Assembly (NCBI GenBank): GCA_963922335.1
Contig: CAWUIB010000001.1
Location: 530,827-594,826 of the forward strand
Direction of reading: 5' to 3'
Length of the DNA: 64,000 nt
Source of the DNA: CALBPI01 sp963922335
GTDB lineage: Bacteria > Pseudomonadota > Gammaproteobacteria > Steroidobacterales > Woeseiaceae
Both the position numbers and the translations under genes were made by a program. Positions 25,135 to 33,896 of this stretch are shown here, piece after piece; position 1 is the stretch's first letter, and each line of letters opens with the position of its first letter. The notes below the pieces were generated by a model that saw only the letters and a program-made list of their open reading frames with translations, did no database searches and had not been told where the DNA came from.

Positions 25135-25543
25135 CCAACTGTTCATAAGCAGGCAAGCCGACCGATGGCGGTGCCTGCGCACGAGAAATGAAACCTCCGA
25201 CGGTCCTCACGTTCGTCTCATCTTCGCCACGCAGGACGGTCACGTCGATCCTTCTCAGACCTTCGATGCCAGATTCCGAAACGACGGATTCGACGATCCA
25301 TTCGCGATTGGCAAACTCAATCTCACGAGTGGTCCTTCCAATTTCCGGGTAAGCACGCGCGAGCCGGAGTTCTGCAAGCTCATTGCTGGCGATAAATACC
25401 GCCATAGTGCGATCACGCAGTCTGAATACGTTGTCTGTGTTTTGTGTGATCGCGACCGCCGCAGCCGATAGTGAGACCGCCACGATGATGAGTGCGACCA
25501 TCACCTCCATGAGCGTAAAGCCCTGCTGCGGTCGGCGGATCAT
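25100..25543 (-). CDS. gspI: Type II secretion minor pseudopilin I
   Basis: A 147-aa pseudopilin with the leader MIRRPQQG and mature start FTLMEVMVALIIVAVSL. The block FIASNELAELRL and the tail pattern EIGRTTREIEFANREWIVE are GspI-like. The C-terminal 20 residues extend beyond the usual fold and overlap the gspJ reading frame. Overlaps gspH by 4 bp. Confidence 0.9.
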   Translation of the reverse strand: MIRRPQQGFTLMEVMVALIIVAVSLSAAAVAITQNTDNVFRLRDRTMAVFIASNELAELRLARAYPEIGRTTREIEFANREWIVESVVSESGIEGLRRIDVTVLRGEDETNVRTVGGFISRAQAPPSVGLPAYEQLDGGPDDQAFSP

Positions 25544-26103
25544 GGCAGTTCTGTGAGCAACTCGAGCTCGCCGAAAGCATCTGAGTTCAGTTGTAGGAAC
25601 TCGTCGCTGCCGAACTGATCCAGCCTCAACTGGAATGGCGTCATTTCGCCGCTCGTAAGAACCACGACTTGCGGAGGTTGCTCAGCAGTCTCGATAGGAT
25701 TGCCGAACGCATCGAGCTGTTCCTCTCCCTCGTCCTCAGGGGTGGCTTCGAGTTCTATCTCACGATCCTCGACGTAAAGCTCCATCACGATGTCGTCAGG
25801 GAGAACGACGGGCTTCAGAAACTCATCGTCGCTTATGGTTAGCCAAGCGCCGGAATCAGGGTCGAGATCGAGAATGACATAACCATCAGGCTCGAAGCGC
25901 AGACCGAAGTTCCGGCCCTGCAAAGCGGCTTCATCGCGCATCAACTCGATCGTGTCGGCGAGTTCGAGCGCCGATTGTTTGGCCGGCGATTCGTTACGAA
26001 TCCATCCGAACTGGGGCAGAAGCGCGGCGACCAGGATGCCGATCACGATAACGACCGCCAGAATCTCGAATAGCGTGAACCCACCGGCGTTCCGGCGTGT
26101 CAT
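25540..26103 (-). CDS. gspH: Type II secretion minor pseudopilin H
   Basis: A 187-aa pseudopilin with the leader MTRRNAGG and FTLFEILAVVIVIGILVAALLP. The GspH block AKQSALELADTIELMRDEAALQGRNFGL follows. There is an unusual very acidic, Pro/Gln-containing insert at about 110-140 (EATPEDEGEEQLDAFGNP) that I do not recall in typical GspH. It forms the junction between the major pseudopilin and the tip complex. It is 6 bp from gspG. Confidence 0.88.
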   Translation of the reverse strand: MTRRNAGGFTLFEILAVVIVIGILVAALLPQFGWIRNESPAKQSALELADTIELMRDEAALQGRNFGLRFEPDGYVILDLDPDSGAWLTISDDEFLKPVVLPDDIVMELYVEDREIELEATPEDEGEEQLDAFGNPIETAEQPPQVVVLTSGEMTPFQLRLDQFGSDEFLQLNSDAFGELELLTELP

Positions 26104-26109
26104 CAGAGG

Positions 26110-26550
26110 TCAGTCCCAATTTCCGAGATCGGCGTCCGGGCCCTCACCACCTTGCTGGCCATCACGACCGAGTGAGTAGAGATCGAATTCCCCACGCTGG
26201 CCCGGAATCAGGTAGACGTACTCGCGACCCCAGGGGTCTTTCGGCATCGCATCAAGATAACCGTCCGCGCTGTAATTGGTGAGGTTCGGGTCGTTAGGAC
26301 GCTCGACCAATGCGCGCAAACCTTGTTCGCTCGTTGGGTAATTGAAATTGTCCAGACGGTAGATGCTTAAGGCGCCCTCGATGACCTTAATGTCCTGTCT
26401 GACGCGGTTTGCGTTTGCTTTGTCGACGTTACCGAAAATCTTGGGGCCGACGGCTGCCGCCAGGATGCCGATGATGACGACGACGACGATGACCTCAAGC
26501 AGGGTAAACCCTGACTGGCGTGCGCGTGCCGCGCTTCTTTGCCACTGCAT
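26110..26550 (-). CDS. gspG: Type II secretion major pseudopilin G
   Basis: A 146-aa major subunit of the pseudopilus. Prepilin site QSGFTLLEVIVVVVIIGILA. The GspG core contains LDNFNYPTSEQGLRALVERP, and the calcium-site loop region includes DPWGREYVYLIPGQRGEFDLYSLG. The tail (GPDADLGNWD) supplies further acidic ligands. The ATG at 26550 gives the normal short basic leader; the open frame runs 42 codons further upstream without support. First gene of the minus-strand operon. gspF, which commonly precedes gspG, is absent. Confidence 0.94.
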   Translation of the reverse strand: MQWQRSAARARQSGFTLLEVIVVVVIIGILAAAVGPKIFGNVDKANANRVRQDIKVIEGALSIYRLDNFNYPTSEQGLRALVERPNDPNLTNYSADGYLDAMPKDPWGREYVYLIPGQRGEFDLYSLGRDGQQGGEGPDADLGNWD

Positions 26551-26652
26551 TTGTAGACACTCCAATGCTGGTTTGTGCAGACTGAATCCTGTGCCGGATA
26601 TGGACGCCCCCAGACTGCAAAAGTTCGCCGAGAATGATACCAGAGCCCTGCA

Positions 26653-27261
26653 ATGCCAACCCTCGAACCTGACCATAACCGTCGAATCACGGTGTCTTCC
26701 GGTGCCGCTTGTCTCGGATTAATCAGTTTTTTGTTACTACTGGCAGGATTTTTTCCAGAGTCCGTCTGGGACGCAGCGGCCTACCGACGAGGCGAGCTAT
26801 CGGCGGCGCCATGGCGCCTGGTTTCAGCGCATTGGGTACACCTTGGCGCCGTACACGCTGGCTTGAATGCTGCGGCGCTTGCCTTGCTCGCCGCACTCGT
26901 GGGCAGGTGCTTGAGTACGCGTGCCTGGCTGGGACTATGGCTATTCGCAAGCCTTGCTATATCGGTCGTGTTCGCAGCAGGGATGCCGACGTTGGAGCGC
27001 TATGTCGGCGCATCCGGTGTGCTGCATGCCATCGCCACCGCAGGAGGTATCGCCCTGTTTTCGCGCCAGAGGCTGGAATCCGTCTTGCTGCTGTGCGGTA
27101 TCACCGCAAAGCTCGTATGGGAACAACTCGAGGGGCCGAGTGCGGCCACAGCCAAACTGATTGGCGGCAACATCGTCGCTGAGGCTCACTTGATCGGTGC
27201 TATTGCTGGCCTGGTTTATGGCCTTACGTTCGAGCTGTTTCGCGCCCGCGACAAGATATGA
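26653..27261 (+). CDS. rrtA: Rhombosortase (rhomboid-family intramembrane serine protease)
   Basis: A 202-aa membrane protein with about six helices. Rhomboid catalytic elements are present: H68 and N72 in VHAGLNAAA, the nucleophile S121 in YVGASGVLHAI and H179 in EAHLIGAIAGLVYG. Small size and these motifs match rhombosortases, which cleave the C-terminal GlyGly-CTERM anchor of proteins exported by T2SS. Its position, divergent from and 100 bp away from the gspG-N operon, supports that pairing. No GlyGly-CTERM substrate is evident in the window. It is followed 36 bp later by fabD. A generic rhomboid protease is the alternative. Confidence 0.82.
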   Translation: MPTLEPDHNRRITVSSGAACLGLISFLLLLAGFFPESVWDAAAYRRGELSAAPWRLVSAHWVHLGAVHAGLNAAALALLAALVGRCLSTRAWLGLWLFASLAISVVFAAGMPTLERYVGASGVLHAIATAGGIALFSRQRLESVLLLCGITAKLVWEQLEGPSAATAKLIGGNIVAEAHLIGAIAGLVYGLTFELFRARDKI

Positions 27262-27297
27262 CATCATCTGCGCCCATTTTTTGATTCAGGAAACCAC

Positions 27298-28242
27298 ATG
27301 AGCATCGCATTCGTGTTCCCCGGGCAAGGCTCTCAGTCAGCCGGCATGTTAAGTGCTATCGCAGAGGCACGTCCCGGAGTCCTCGAGACGTTCAAAGAGG
27401 CTTCCGCGGCGCTGGGTTACGACCTTTGGTCTGTATGCCAGGATGACCCGGACGGGCATCTCGCCCGTACAGAAATCACGCAGCCCGCGCTACTGACAGC
27501 CAGTGTGGCGCTTTATCGAGAGTGGGCGGCAGCAGGCGGGGTCGCGCCTTCGGTGATGGCAGGACACAGCCTCGGCGAATATTCGGCACTGGTTTGTGCG
27601 GGCGTCCTGGATTTTGCCGATGCGGTGAAACTGGTCGAACAGCGCGGGAGACTGATGCAGGAGGCGGTTCCGCATGGCACAGGTGCGATGGCCGCCATCC
27701 TCGGGTTGGACGACGACGTGGTCATTGCGGCGTGTGCTGCCGTCGACAGCGGGGTGGTAGCGCCAGCCAACTTCAACGCCCCGGGCCAAGTGGTCATCGC
27801 TGGCGAAAAGGCCGCCGTCGATCAGGCCATCGAAAACTGCAAAGAAGGCGGCGCCAGGCGCGCGCTTCCATTACCGGTCAGCGTGCCGTCACACTGCGAA
27901 CTGATGCAGCCCGCAGCAGACCGGCTCGCAGAAGTCTTGGCAGACCTATCCCTGCAGGCACCAAGCATCCCCGTAATCAACAACGTTGACGTCCAGTCCC
28001 CCGAAGACACTGCGGACATCTGTGATGCCTTGATCAGGCAACTTTTCAGTCCGGTTCGGTGGGTAGAGGTGATGCGCGCTGTCGCGAATCACCGTGTGAC
28101 GACAATCGTCGAGTGTGGCGCCGGATGTGTGCTCGCCGGTTTGCAAAAACGCATCAACCGCCAGATTTCGGTGTTCGCTGTGGAATCTCCGTCGGTTTTT
28201 GATGAGGCGCTCGACGTACTGGCAGAAGGAGACAACGAATGA
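27298..28242 (+). CDS. fabD: Malonyl-CoA:ACP transacylase
   Basis: A 314-aa enzyme that loads malonyl groups onto acyl carrier protein. FVFPGQGSQSAGM opens the protein. The nucleophile elbow GHSLGEYSALVCAG is at about 91-104 and the catalytic His lies in VPSHCELMQPAA at about 200. AGGAAA precedes the ATG. It heads the fab operon here; rpmF, plsX and fabH, which usually precede fabD in gammaproteobacteria, are not adjacent. Overlaps fabG by 4 bp. Confidence 0.97.
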   Translation: MSIAFVFPGQGSQSAGMLSAIAEARPGVLETFKEASAALGYDLWSVCQDDPDGHLARTEITQPALLTASVALYREWAAAGGVAPSVMAGHSLGEYSALVCAGVLDFADAVKLVEQRGRLMQEAVPHGTGAMAAILGLDDDVVIAACAAVDSGVVAPANFNAPGQVVIAGEKAAVDQAIENCKEGGARRALPLPVSVPSHCELMQPAADRLAEVLADLSLQAPSIPVINNVDVQSPEDTADICDALIRQLFSPVRWVEVMRAVANHRVTTIVECGAGCVLAGLQKRINRQISVFAVESPSVFDEALDVLAEGDNE

Positions 28243-28985
28243 GCCTGTTCACGAACACCGCGCTGGAAGGACAGGTGGCCCTGGTTACCGGCGCCAGTCG
28301 CGGGATTGGCGCGGCGATTGCGGATGCGCTGGTCGCGGCCGGCGCCCGTGTTATCGGAACCGCAACATCGAGCACCGGTGCGGATGCGATATCAGCGCGT
28401 CTTGGCGAAAGCGGAGAGGGCAAGGTGCTGGACGTTTCCGACCAGGCCAGCATCGACGCACTCGTCACAGATATTAAGTCGACTGCGCCAGCGATTGTTG
28501 TGCACAACGCAGGTATCACTCGCGACAACCTGTTGATGCGGATGCAGGACGATGAATGGGCCGACGTTCTCAACACCAACCTGACCGGTGTATTCCGTCT
28601 GACCAAAGCGCTTGTTCGCCCGATGATGAAGCAACGCTTCGGCAGAATTATTGCGATCTCTTCGGTCGTTGGCACAACCGGGAATCCCGGGCAGGCCAAC
28701 TATGCAGCCGCGAAAGCGGGGCTTGGAGGATTCGTTCGATCGGTCGCTCGGGAGCTGGGGAGTCGCGGAATTACCGCGAACCTCATCGCGCCCGGGTTCA
28801 TCGAAACCGATATGACCGAGGCGCTGACCGAGGATCAGAAAGCGGCAATGCTGGGGCAGGTGCCCTCCGGGGCTTTGGGGCAACCAGCGGACATTGCGGC
28901 GGCGGTTGTTTACCTCGCCAGCGGGGCCGGTGCCTACATTACCGGTGAGACCCTTCACATCAACGGCGGCATGGCAATGCATTGA
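28239..28985 (+). CDS. fabG: 3-oxoacyl-ACP reductase
   Basis: A 248-aa short-chain dehydrogenase. The NADPH motif VTGASRGIGAAI is at about 13-24 and the NAG triad region is HNAGITRDNLLMRM. The catalytic Ser and Tyr/Lys lie in ISSVVGTTGNPGQANYAAAKAG. It reduces 3-oxoacyl-ACP in each elongation cycle. It sits between fabD (4-bp overlap) and acpP, which confirms the fatty-acid role over other short-chain dehydrogenases. Confidence 0.97.
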   Translation: MSLFTNTALEGQVALVTGASRGIGAAIADALVAAGARVIGTATSSTGADAISARLGESGEGKVLDVSDQASIDALVTDIKSTAPAIVVHNAGITRDNLLMRMQDDEWADVLNTNLTGVFRLTKALVRPMMKQRFGRIIAISSVVGTTGNPGQANYAAAKAGLGGFVRSVARELGSRGITANLIAPGFIETDMTEALTEDQKAAMLGQVPSGALGQPADIAAAVVYLASGAGAYITGETLHINGGMAMH

Positions 28986-28989
28986 GTGC

Positions 28990-29020
28990 TTGCATTGTGC
29001 CCGCCCACATTTTGTATAAT
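28990..29020 (+). promoter_or_regulatory. Promoter of acpP
   Basis: A perfect -10 box TATAAT (29015-29020) with TTGCAT (28990-28995) 19 bp upstream, in the 117-bp fabG-acpP gap. A separate strong promoter is expected because acyl carrier protein is needed in large excess over the Fab enzymes. The -35 assignment is weaker than the -10. Confidence 0.55.
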
Positions 29021-29102
29021 AGCGGGATGCCCGGGGGACATGGGGATGACACCAAGCTCCCAAAGCGGCGTAACTGTATAAATTTATGAGGATTCTCAGC
29101 CA

Positions 29103-29342
29103 ATGAGCAGTATTGAAGACCAGGTCAAGAGCATTGTTGCAGAGCAGCTTGGTGTTAAAGAGGAAGAGGTGACCAACGCCGCTTCCTTCGTCGATGATCT
29201 GGGCGCCGATTCGCTGGACACGGTGGAGCTGGTAATGGCGCTTGAAGAAGAGTTCGAAACCGAAATCCCGGATGAGGACGCTGAGAAAATCACGACCGTC
29301 CAGCAGGCTATTGACTACGTGAACGCGCGCAAAGCGAGCTGA
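29103..29342 (+). CDS. acpP: Acyl carrier protein
   Basis: A 79-aa highly acidic helical protein. The phosphopantetheine attachment Ser is in the universal motif DLGADSLDTVELVMALEEEF at about residues 33-52. It carries the growing acyl chain for fatty acid, phospholipid and lipid A synthesis. GAGGATTCT precedes the ATG. It has its own promoter and is followed by a hairpin before fabF. Confidence 0.98.
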   Translation: MSSIEDQVKSIVAEQLGVKEEEVTNAASFVDDLGADSLDTVELVMALEEEFETEIPDEDAEKITTVQQAIDYVNARKAS

Positions 29343-29394
29343 TCGCCTAAGGCGTGGGGTTCGGCCCTGGGCCGGATTTGCAAAGAAGTAATTG

Positions 29395-29421
29395 ATCCGG
29401 CGCCTTACAAGGGCGCCGGAT
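29395..29421 (+). terminator. Hairpin between acpP and fabF
   Basis: ATCCGGCGCC and GGCGCCGGAT form a perfect 10-bp stem around TTACAAG, 53 bp after acpP and 18 bp before fabF. No T run follows, so it is more likely a partial terminator or an mRNA-stabilising 3' structure that keeps acpP transcript levels above fabF. Confidence 0.5.
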
Positions 29422-29439
29422 GTCGTTTGGGAGCTTCGA

Positions 29440-30687
29440 ATGAGTAAGCAAAGAGTTGTTGTCACTGGCATGGGAATCATCTCTCCGGTCGGAAACGACG
29501 TGAAGACCGCCTGGGAAGCGGTGGTCGAGGGTAGGCCCGGCATCCGAGCCATAGAGAGCTTCGACGTCAGTGATTTCACGACCAGGTTTGGAGGCTGTGT
29601 CGTTGGGTTTGATCCCGAGGAACACGGTGTGCCCAAGAAGGAAGCTCGCAAGATCGATACCTTTATCCAATATGGAATCGCAGCATGCAACCAGGCGCTC
29701 GCAGACAGCGGTCTGGAGGTGACAGAGGGCAATGCCGAGCGTATCGGTGTGTTGATGGGCGCCGGAATCGGCGGTATTGGCACCATCGAAGCCAACCATG
29801 AAAAGTACTTAAGTGCCGGCAGCCCGCGGAAGATATCCCCGTTCTTCGTGCCTGGCAGCATCATCAACATGATCTCTGGGCATGTCAGCATGATGCATGG
29901 CCTGACCGGCCCGAATCTTAGCGTGGTGACGGCGTGTACGACGTCGACGCACGCGTTGGGCCTCGCGGCAAGAACGATTGCCTATGGCGACGCTGACGCG
30001 ATGCTCGCTGGGGGCGCCGAATACGCGACCACGCCGATGGGGCTGGGTGGATTCTGTTCTGCCCGAGCGCTATCGACACGCAATGATGATCCTTTGCATG
30101 CGAGCCGGCCGTTTGACCGGGACCGCGACGGATTTGTGCTCGGAGATGGTGCCGGGGCGATGCTGCTTGAGTCTTATGATCATGCGGTCGCGCGTGGCGC
30201 GACGATCTATGCCGAACTTGCGGGTTTCGGTATGAGCGGCGATGCGTTTCACATCACCTCGCCGCCGGAAGATGGGAATGGCGCTCGCCGAAGCATGCAG
30301 AACGCGGTTCGTGATGCCGGCCTGAATCCTTCCGATATCGACTATCTCAACGGACACGCGACATCGACCATCGCGGGTGACATCGCTGAAACGGTGGCGA
30401 TCAAACACGCGTTTGGTGACCATGCACAGAAACTTGCCATCAGTGCGACCAAATCAGTTACAGGCCACCTCCTGGGAGCCGCTGGCGCCGTTGAGGCGAT
30501 TTTCAGTGTGCTCGCCTTGCGGGATGGTGTGATTCCGCCAACGGTGAACCTCGACAATCCAGACCCGCTCTGTGATCTCGATTACGTGCCGCATACTGCC
30601 CGCGACGCGAAGTTGAACGCAGTGGCATCAAACTCGTTCGGTTTTGGTGGCACCAACGGCACACTGGTGTTCAAACGCACAGCCTGA
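29440..30687 (+). CDS. fabF: 3-oxoacyl-ACP synthase II (KAS II)
   Basis: A 415-aa condensing enzyme. The catalytic Cys lies in VTACTTSTHALG at about residue 165. The first active-site His is in LNGHATSTIAGD, a variant of the usual NAHGTST wording; the second is in KSVTGHLLGAAG. The C-terminal NSFGFGGTNGTLVF is canonical. I start at the ATG at 29440 (MSKQRVVVTGMG), with GGGAG upstream; the open frame starts 16 codons earlier inside the hairpin region. It elongates acyl-ACP and sets membrane fluidity. Confidence 0.97.
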   Translation: MSKQRVVVTGMGIISPVGNDVKTAWEAVVEGRPGIRAIESFDVSDFTTRFGGCVVGFDPEEHGVPKKEARKIDTFIQYGIAACNQALADSGLEVTEGNAERIGVLMGAGIGGIGTIEANHEKYLSAGSPRKISPFFVPGSIINMISGHVSMMHGLTGPNLSVVTACTTSTHALGLAARTIAYGDADAMLAGGAEYATTPMGLGGFCSARALSTRNDDPLHASRPFDRDRDGFVLGDGAGAMLLESYDHAVARGATIYAELAGFGMSGDAFHITSPPEDGNGARRSMQNAVRDAGLNPSDIDYLNGHATSTIAGDIAETVAIKHAFGDHAQKLAISATKSVTGHLLGAAGAVEAIFSVLALRDGVIPPTVNLDNPDPLCDLDYVPHTARDAKLNAVASNSFGFGGTNGTLVFKRTA

Positions 30688-30694
30688 GACACCG

Positions 30695-32068
30695 GTGACA
30701 GCGCAGCCGCTCAGCGTTGAGCTGTCTGGGAAAATTCCGGATCTGCTGCAATTGGTCGCCGTACGACCAGACAGATATCCGGGACTCTTGTGTTCGCTTG
30801 GCGGTGACAACGGTACCGGCATCGACGTCCTGTTTGCGGCACCGACAGGTGGCATCGCGTTACGCCAAGGTCAGCAACACGTGTCGGGTTGGGGTACCGG
30901 CGCCGCGTATGCAGGTGGAGCGGGGTTTTTGCCGGCGTTGGATGCGTGGTGGGCGGATGAGGCAACGCCGTTCAACGAGCGATCGGGGTTCGAAGGCGGA
31001 TGGTGTGTCTATCTCGCCTACGAACTCGCTGGCGAAATCGAGCCGAGCGTTAGGTTTAGCTACGATTCACGACAACCGGTTGCCGTCGCGCTGCGCTGTC
31101 CCGCGGCGTTTATCGTTGAACGTGGTGAACAGCCGACGGCTCGGCTCATAGTAGAACGAGATTATCAACATCTACTGCCAGCACTGAAAAGAGATTATGT
31201 GCGCGCACAATCCCGCGCACTTGAACTTGCAAAGGGTGTTTCGACCGATCTTTCCGGATCTGACCCCGAACGCTTCATGCGAAGTGTTTCGAGCGCGCTG
31301 GAAGCCATTCGTGCTGGCAATATCTACCAGGCTAACCTTTCACGCCAATGGCGTGGCAGTTTCTCCCGCAATGCGGCGATCGAACTATTCCACGCACTGC
31401 GCGAGACGAATCCGGCACCATTTTCAGCGCTGCTCCGACTCGCCGAACTCGACATCCTTTCTTCTTCACCCGAGCGGCTAGTCCAGGTGATGGGACGATC
31501 GGTATCTACCCGGCCGATCGCAGGAACACGGCCACGCGGTCAGACGCCCGAATCCGATCAAGCTCTGTTGGCAGAGCTCATCGAGAATCCAAAGGAGCGT
31601 GCAGAGCACGTGATGCTCATCGACCTCGAACGCAACGATCTCGGACGCATTTGTGCGCCGGGCAGCGTAGTGGTGGATGAGTACATGAGTGTTGAGAGCT
31701 ACCAGCACGTACATCACATCGTGTCGAACGTCACTGGAGCCTTGCTGCCAGGCTCAACGCCCGGTGACGTCATTCGTGCGCTGTTCCCCGGTGGCACGAT
31801 TACCGGATGCCCCAAAGTCAGATGCATGCAGATCATCGCGGAGCTCGAGGGTCGGGCGAGAGGTCCCTACACAGGATCGTTGGGCTACCTCAATCGCTCA
31901 GGTAATCTTGATCTCAATATCTTGATTCGAACCGTGAGTTTGATCGACAACGAGGTTCGCTTATCGGCCGGAGCTGGGATTGTTTCAGACTCGAATCCGC
32001 AGAATGAACTCACTGAGACGGATGCGAAGGCGCAAGGGATGTTGCGGGCACTCAATAGGTCATCATGA
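30695..32068 (+). CDS. pabB: Aminodeoxychorismate synthase component I
   Basis: A 457-aa chorismate-using enzyme for the 4-aminobenzoate branch of folate synthesis. The ADC/anthranilate synthase core has SPERLVQVMG, STRPIAGTRPRG, ELIENPKERAEHVMLIDLERNDLGR and the C-terminal FPGGTITGCPKVRCMQII. PIAGT rather than the Trp-site pattern of TrpE, and the adjacent pabC, favour PabB. The GTG at 30695, 7 bp after the fabF stop, is the likely start; in-frame ATG codons lie inside fabF. Its stop overlaps pabC (ATGA). Confidence 0.92.
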   Translation: MTAQPLSVELSGKIPDLLQLVAVRPDRYPGLLCSLGGDNGTGIDVLFAAPTGGIALRQGQQHVSGWGTGAAYAGGAGFLPALDAWWADEATPFNERSGFEGGWCVYLAYELAGEIEPSVRFSYDSRQPVAVALRCPAAFIVERGEQPTARLIVERDYQHLLPALKRDYVRAQSRALELAKGVSTDLSGSDPERFMRSVSSALEAIRAGNIYQANLSRQWRGSFSRNAAIELFHALRETNPAPFSALLRLAELDILSSSPERLVQVMGRSVSTRPIAGTRPRGQTPESDQALLAELIENPKERAEHVMLIDLERNDLGRICAPGSVVVDEYMSVESYQHVHHIVSNVTGALLPGSTPGDVIRALFPGGTITGCPKVRCMQIIAELEGRARGPYTGSLGYLNRSGNLDLNILIRTVSLIDNEVRLSAGAGIVSDSNPQNELTETDAKAQGMLRALNRSS

Positions 32069-32826
32069 TTGATATCAATAATCGCGCGTTCGCTTACGGT
32101 GACGGGGTCTTCGAGACCTGCAAAGTACAGCGAGGTGATGTGCCGTGGTGGCGCAGACATAGGGCCCGGTTGCGCGGCGGATGCGAGGCGCTTGGAATTG
32201 GGTGGGATGACGTATCGACCAGGCTGGATAGTGGTCGAGATGCGATTCTTGCCGAGCATCATGATGCCGACTGGTTGAAACTGGTGGTAGCACGAGCGTC
32301 CTCAGGCCGCGGATACAAACGGACAACTACCGATGCGCAGTTGTATTGGACAGCCGGCACGATGACGCCCTGGGCGCCACGTATCTCGATCGTGGAGTTT
32401 GTGACGAACCCAAACACGAACCCACAACTTGCCGGCATTAAACATCTCAACCGACTGCCCGAGGTTCTGGCATCCGATCGTGCCGACCCCATAAACGGTA
32501 ATGATGTATTAACCACCGACCTGAATCATCGAGTAGTTTGCGCATCGAGCAGTAATTTCTTTGCCGTGATCGATGGATGCATAGTGACACCCCCCATCAA
32601 TACGGCGGGTGTCAAAGGCATCATGCGCGAGTGGGTCTGTGAGGTCGATGACGTGCAGATACGCGCACTCTCGCGAGGGTTGTTGGCGATGGCGAGCGAG
32701 TGTTTTCTGACCAACGCGATAAGGGGCGTCGTCAGTGTGGATCGGATCGTGGGTCGAGAGTTACCCGTACCTACGCCTGTGGCTGATCGTCTGCGGACCA
32801 AACTGGGGGAAACCGAATGGGCATAG
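32065..32826 (+). CDS. pabC: Aminodeoxychorismate lyase
   Basis: A 253-aa fold-type IV PLP enzyme releasing 4-aminobenzoate and pyruvate. The start NNRAFAYGDGVFETCKV is diagnostic and the PLP Lys is in GIKHLNRLPEVLA at about residue 140. NGNDVLTTDLNHRVVCASSSNFF replaces the branched-chain aminotransferase version of this segment. It overlaps pabB by 4 bp and mltG by 10 bp, so the three are tightly coupled. D-amino acid transaminase is less likely given pabB. Confidence 0.92.
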   Translation: MIDINNRAFAYGDGVFETCKVQRGDVPWWRRHRARLRGGCEALGIGWDDVSTRLDSGRDAILAEHHDADWLKLVVARASSGRGYKRTTTDAQLYWTAGTMTPWAPRISIVEFVTNPNTNPQLAGIKHLNRLPEVLASDRADPINGNDVLTTDLNHRVVCASSSNFFAVIDGCIVTPPINTAGVKGIMREWVCEVDDVQIRALSRGLLAMASECFLTNAIRGVVSVDRIVGRELPVPTPVADRLRTKLGETEWA

Positions 32827-33893
32827 CCGTTAAGCGCATTTTTTTTGCCGGCCTTGCTGCGTTGACCCTCTTGGCAGGAGCCGCTTTCGGAGGGTGGCAG
32901 TGGCTCGACTCATACGTCGAAACGCCTTTGTTGAATAGCGGCGACTATGAATTGACTGTTGAGCCTGGTTCGTCTCTTCGTTCTGTGTTGAACACTCTGA
33001 CGCAAGACGGGTTGTTAGAGCATCCGGATGCGGTCAGGATTCACGCGAAAGTCTCTGGATCGGGTAACCGGATTCAGGCCGGCCGGTACACGCTAGCCGT
33101 TAACACCACGCCGCGGTCGTTGCTTGAGCAACTCCGTTCCGGTGGCGTTGATCTGGTGCAGGTTCGCATCATCGAGGGTTGGACAGCAGCGCAGGCAGTC
33201 GCGGCGATAAAAGGTCATGCCGATATCGTTGATGACCTTGAGCTTGAATTGCTATCTCGGGGTGATGGTCAGTCGTTTCTTGATGCGTCCGCGCACGAGT
33301 CGCTCGCGCGCCTTTTAGGGATAGAGCAGGACTCGATAGAGGGTTGGTTATACCCTGATACCTACAGTTTCGCGCCGGGCACCAAGGCGAGTGACCTGTT
33401 GAGGTTATTGCATAAGAAGCAGCAGTCCGAACTCGCAATGGCGTGGGCCGAGCGTGAGGATCGCCCAACGCTGCCTGACCCGTACTCGCTTCTGATTCTG
33501 GCTTCGATCGTCGAAAAGGAGACCGGGCGCGAGGACGAACGTGCCAGAGTGGCGGGTGTTTTTGATCGCCGACTCCAACGCAAGATGCGTCTGCAGACGG
33601 ATCCCACCGTGATTTATGGCGTTGGTCAGCGCTACGACGGTGACATACGTCGACGCGATCTCAACGATCAGAATCCTTACAATACTTACCGCGTCAATGG
33701 ACTCCCACCAGGTCCTATTGCGTTGCCTGGAAAGGCGGCTCTGCGAGCGTCGGCGAAGCCGGCCGACGGAACCGCGCTGTACTTCGTTGCAAGCGGCGAT
33801 CCTGATGGGAGCCATGTGTTCTCGGAAACCGTGGAAGAGCACGAGGCTGCGGTGCGCGAGTATTTGAAGAAGTTGAGACAACGAGGAAACTGA
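32817..33893 (+). CDS. mltG: Endolytic peptidoglycan transglycosylase
   Basis: A 358-aa inner-membrane enzyme that cuts nascent glycan strands. It has an N-terminal helix at about 7-28, a LysM-like segment (YELTVEPGSSLRSVLNTL) and the YceG core. The core has VRIIEGWTAAQAV, GWLYPDTYSFAPGT, the catalytic Glu in ILASIVEKETGREDERARVAG and LQTDPTVIYG at about 260. Active site faces the periplasm. It overlaps pabC by 10 bp and is 3 bp before tmk. Confidence 0.95.
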   Translation: MGIAVKRIFFAGLAALTLLAGAAFGGWQWLDSYVETPLLNSGDYELTVEPGSSLRSVLNTLTQDGLLEHPDAVRIHAKVSGSGNRIQAGRYTLAVNTTPRSLLEQLRSGGVDLVQVRIIEGWTAAQAVAAIKGHADIVDDLELELLSRGDGQSFLDASAHESLARLLGIEQDSIEGWLYPDTYSFAPGTKASDLLRLLHKKQQSELAMAWAEREDRPTLPDPYSLLILASIVEKETGREDERARVAGVFDRRLQRKMRLQTDPTVIYGVGQRYDGDIRRRDLNDQNPYNTYRVNGLPPGPIALPGKAALRASAKPADGTALYFVASGDPDGSHVFSETVEEHEAAVREYLKKLRQRGN

Positions 33894-33896
33894 CGA

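Noticed and set aside
28392..29891. Minus-strand open frame of 499 codons across fabG, acpP and fabF
   Set aside because: It lies opposite three certain genes, its protein has no recognisable domain and mixed composition, and such long antisense frames are common in GC-rich coding DNA.
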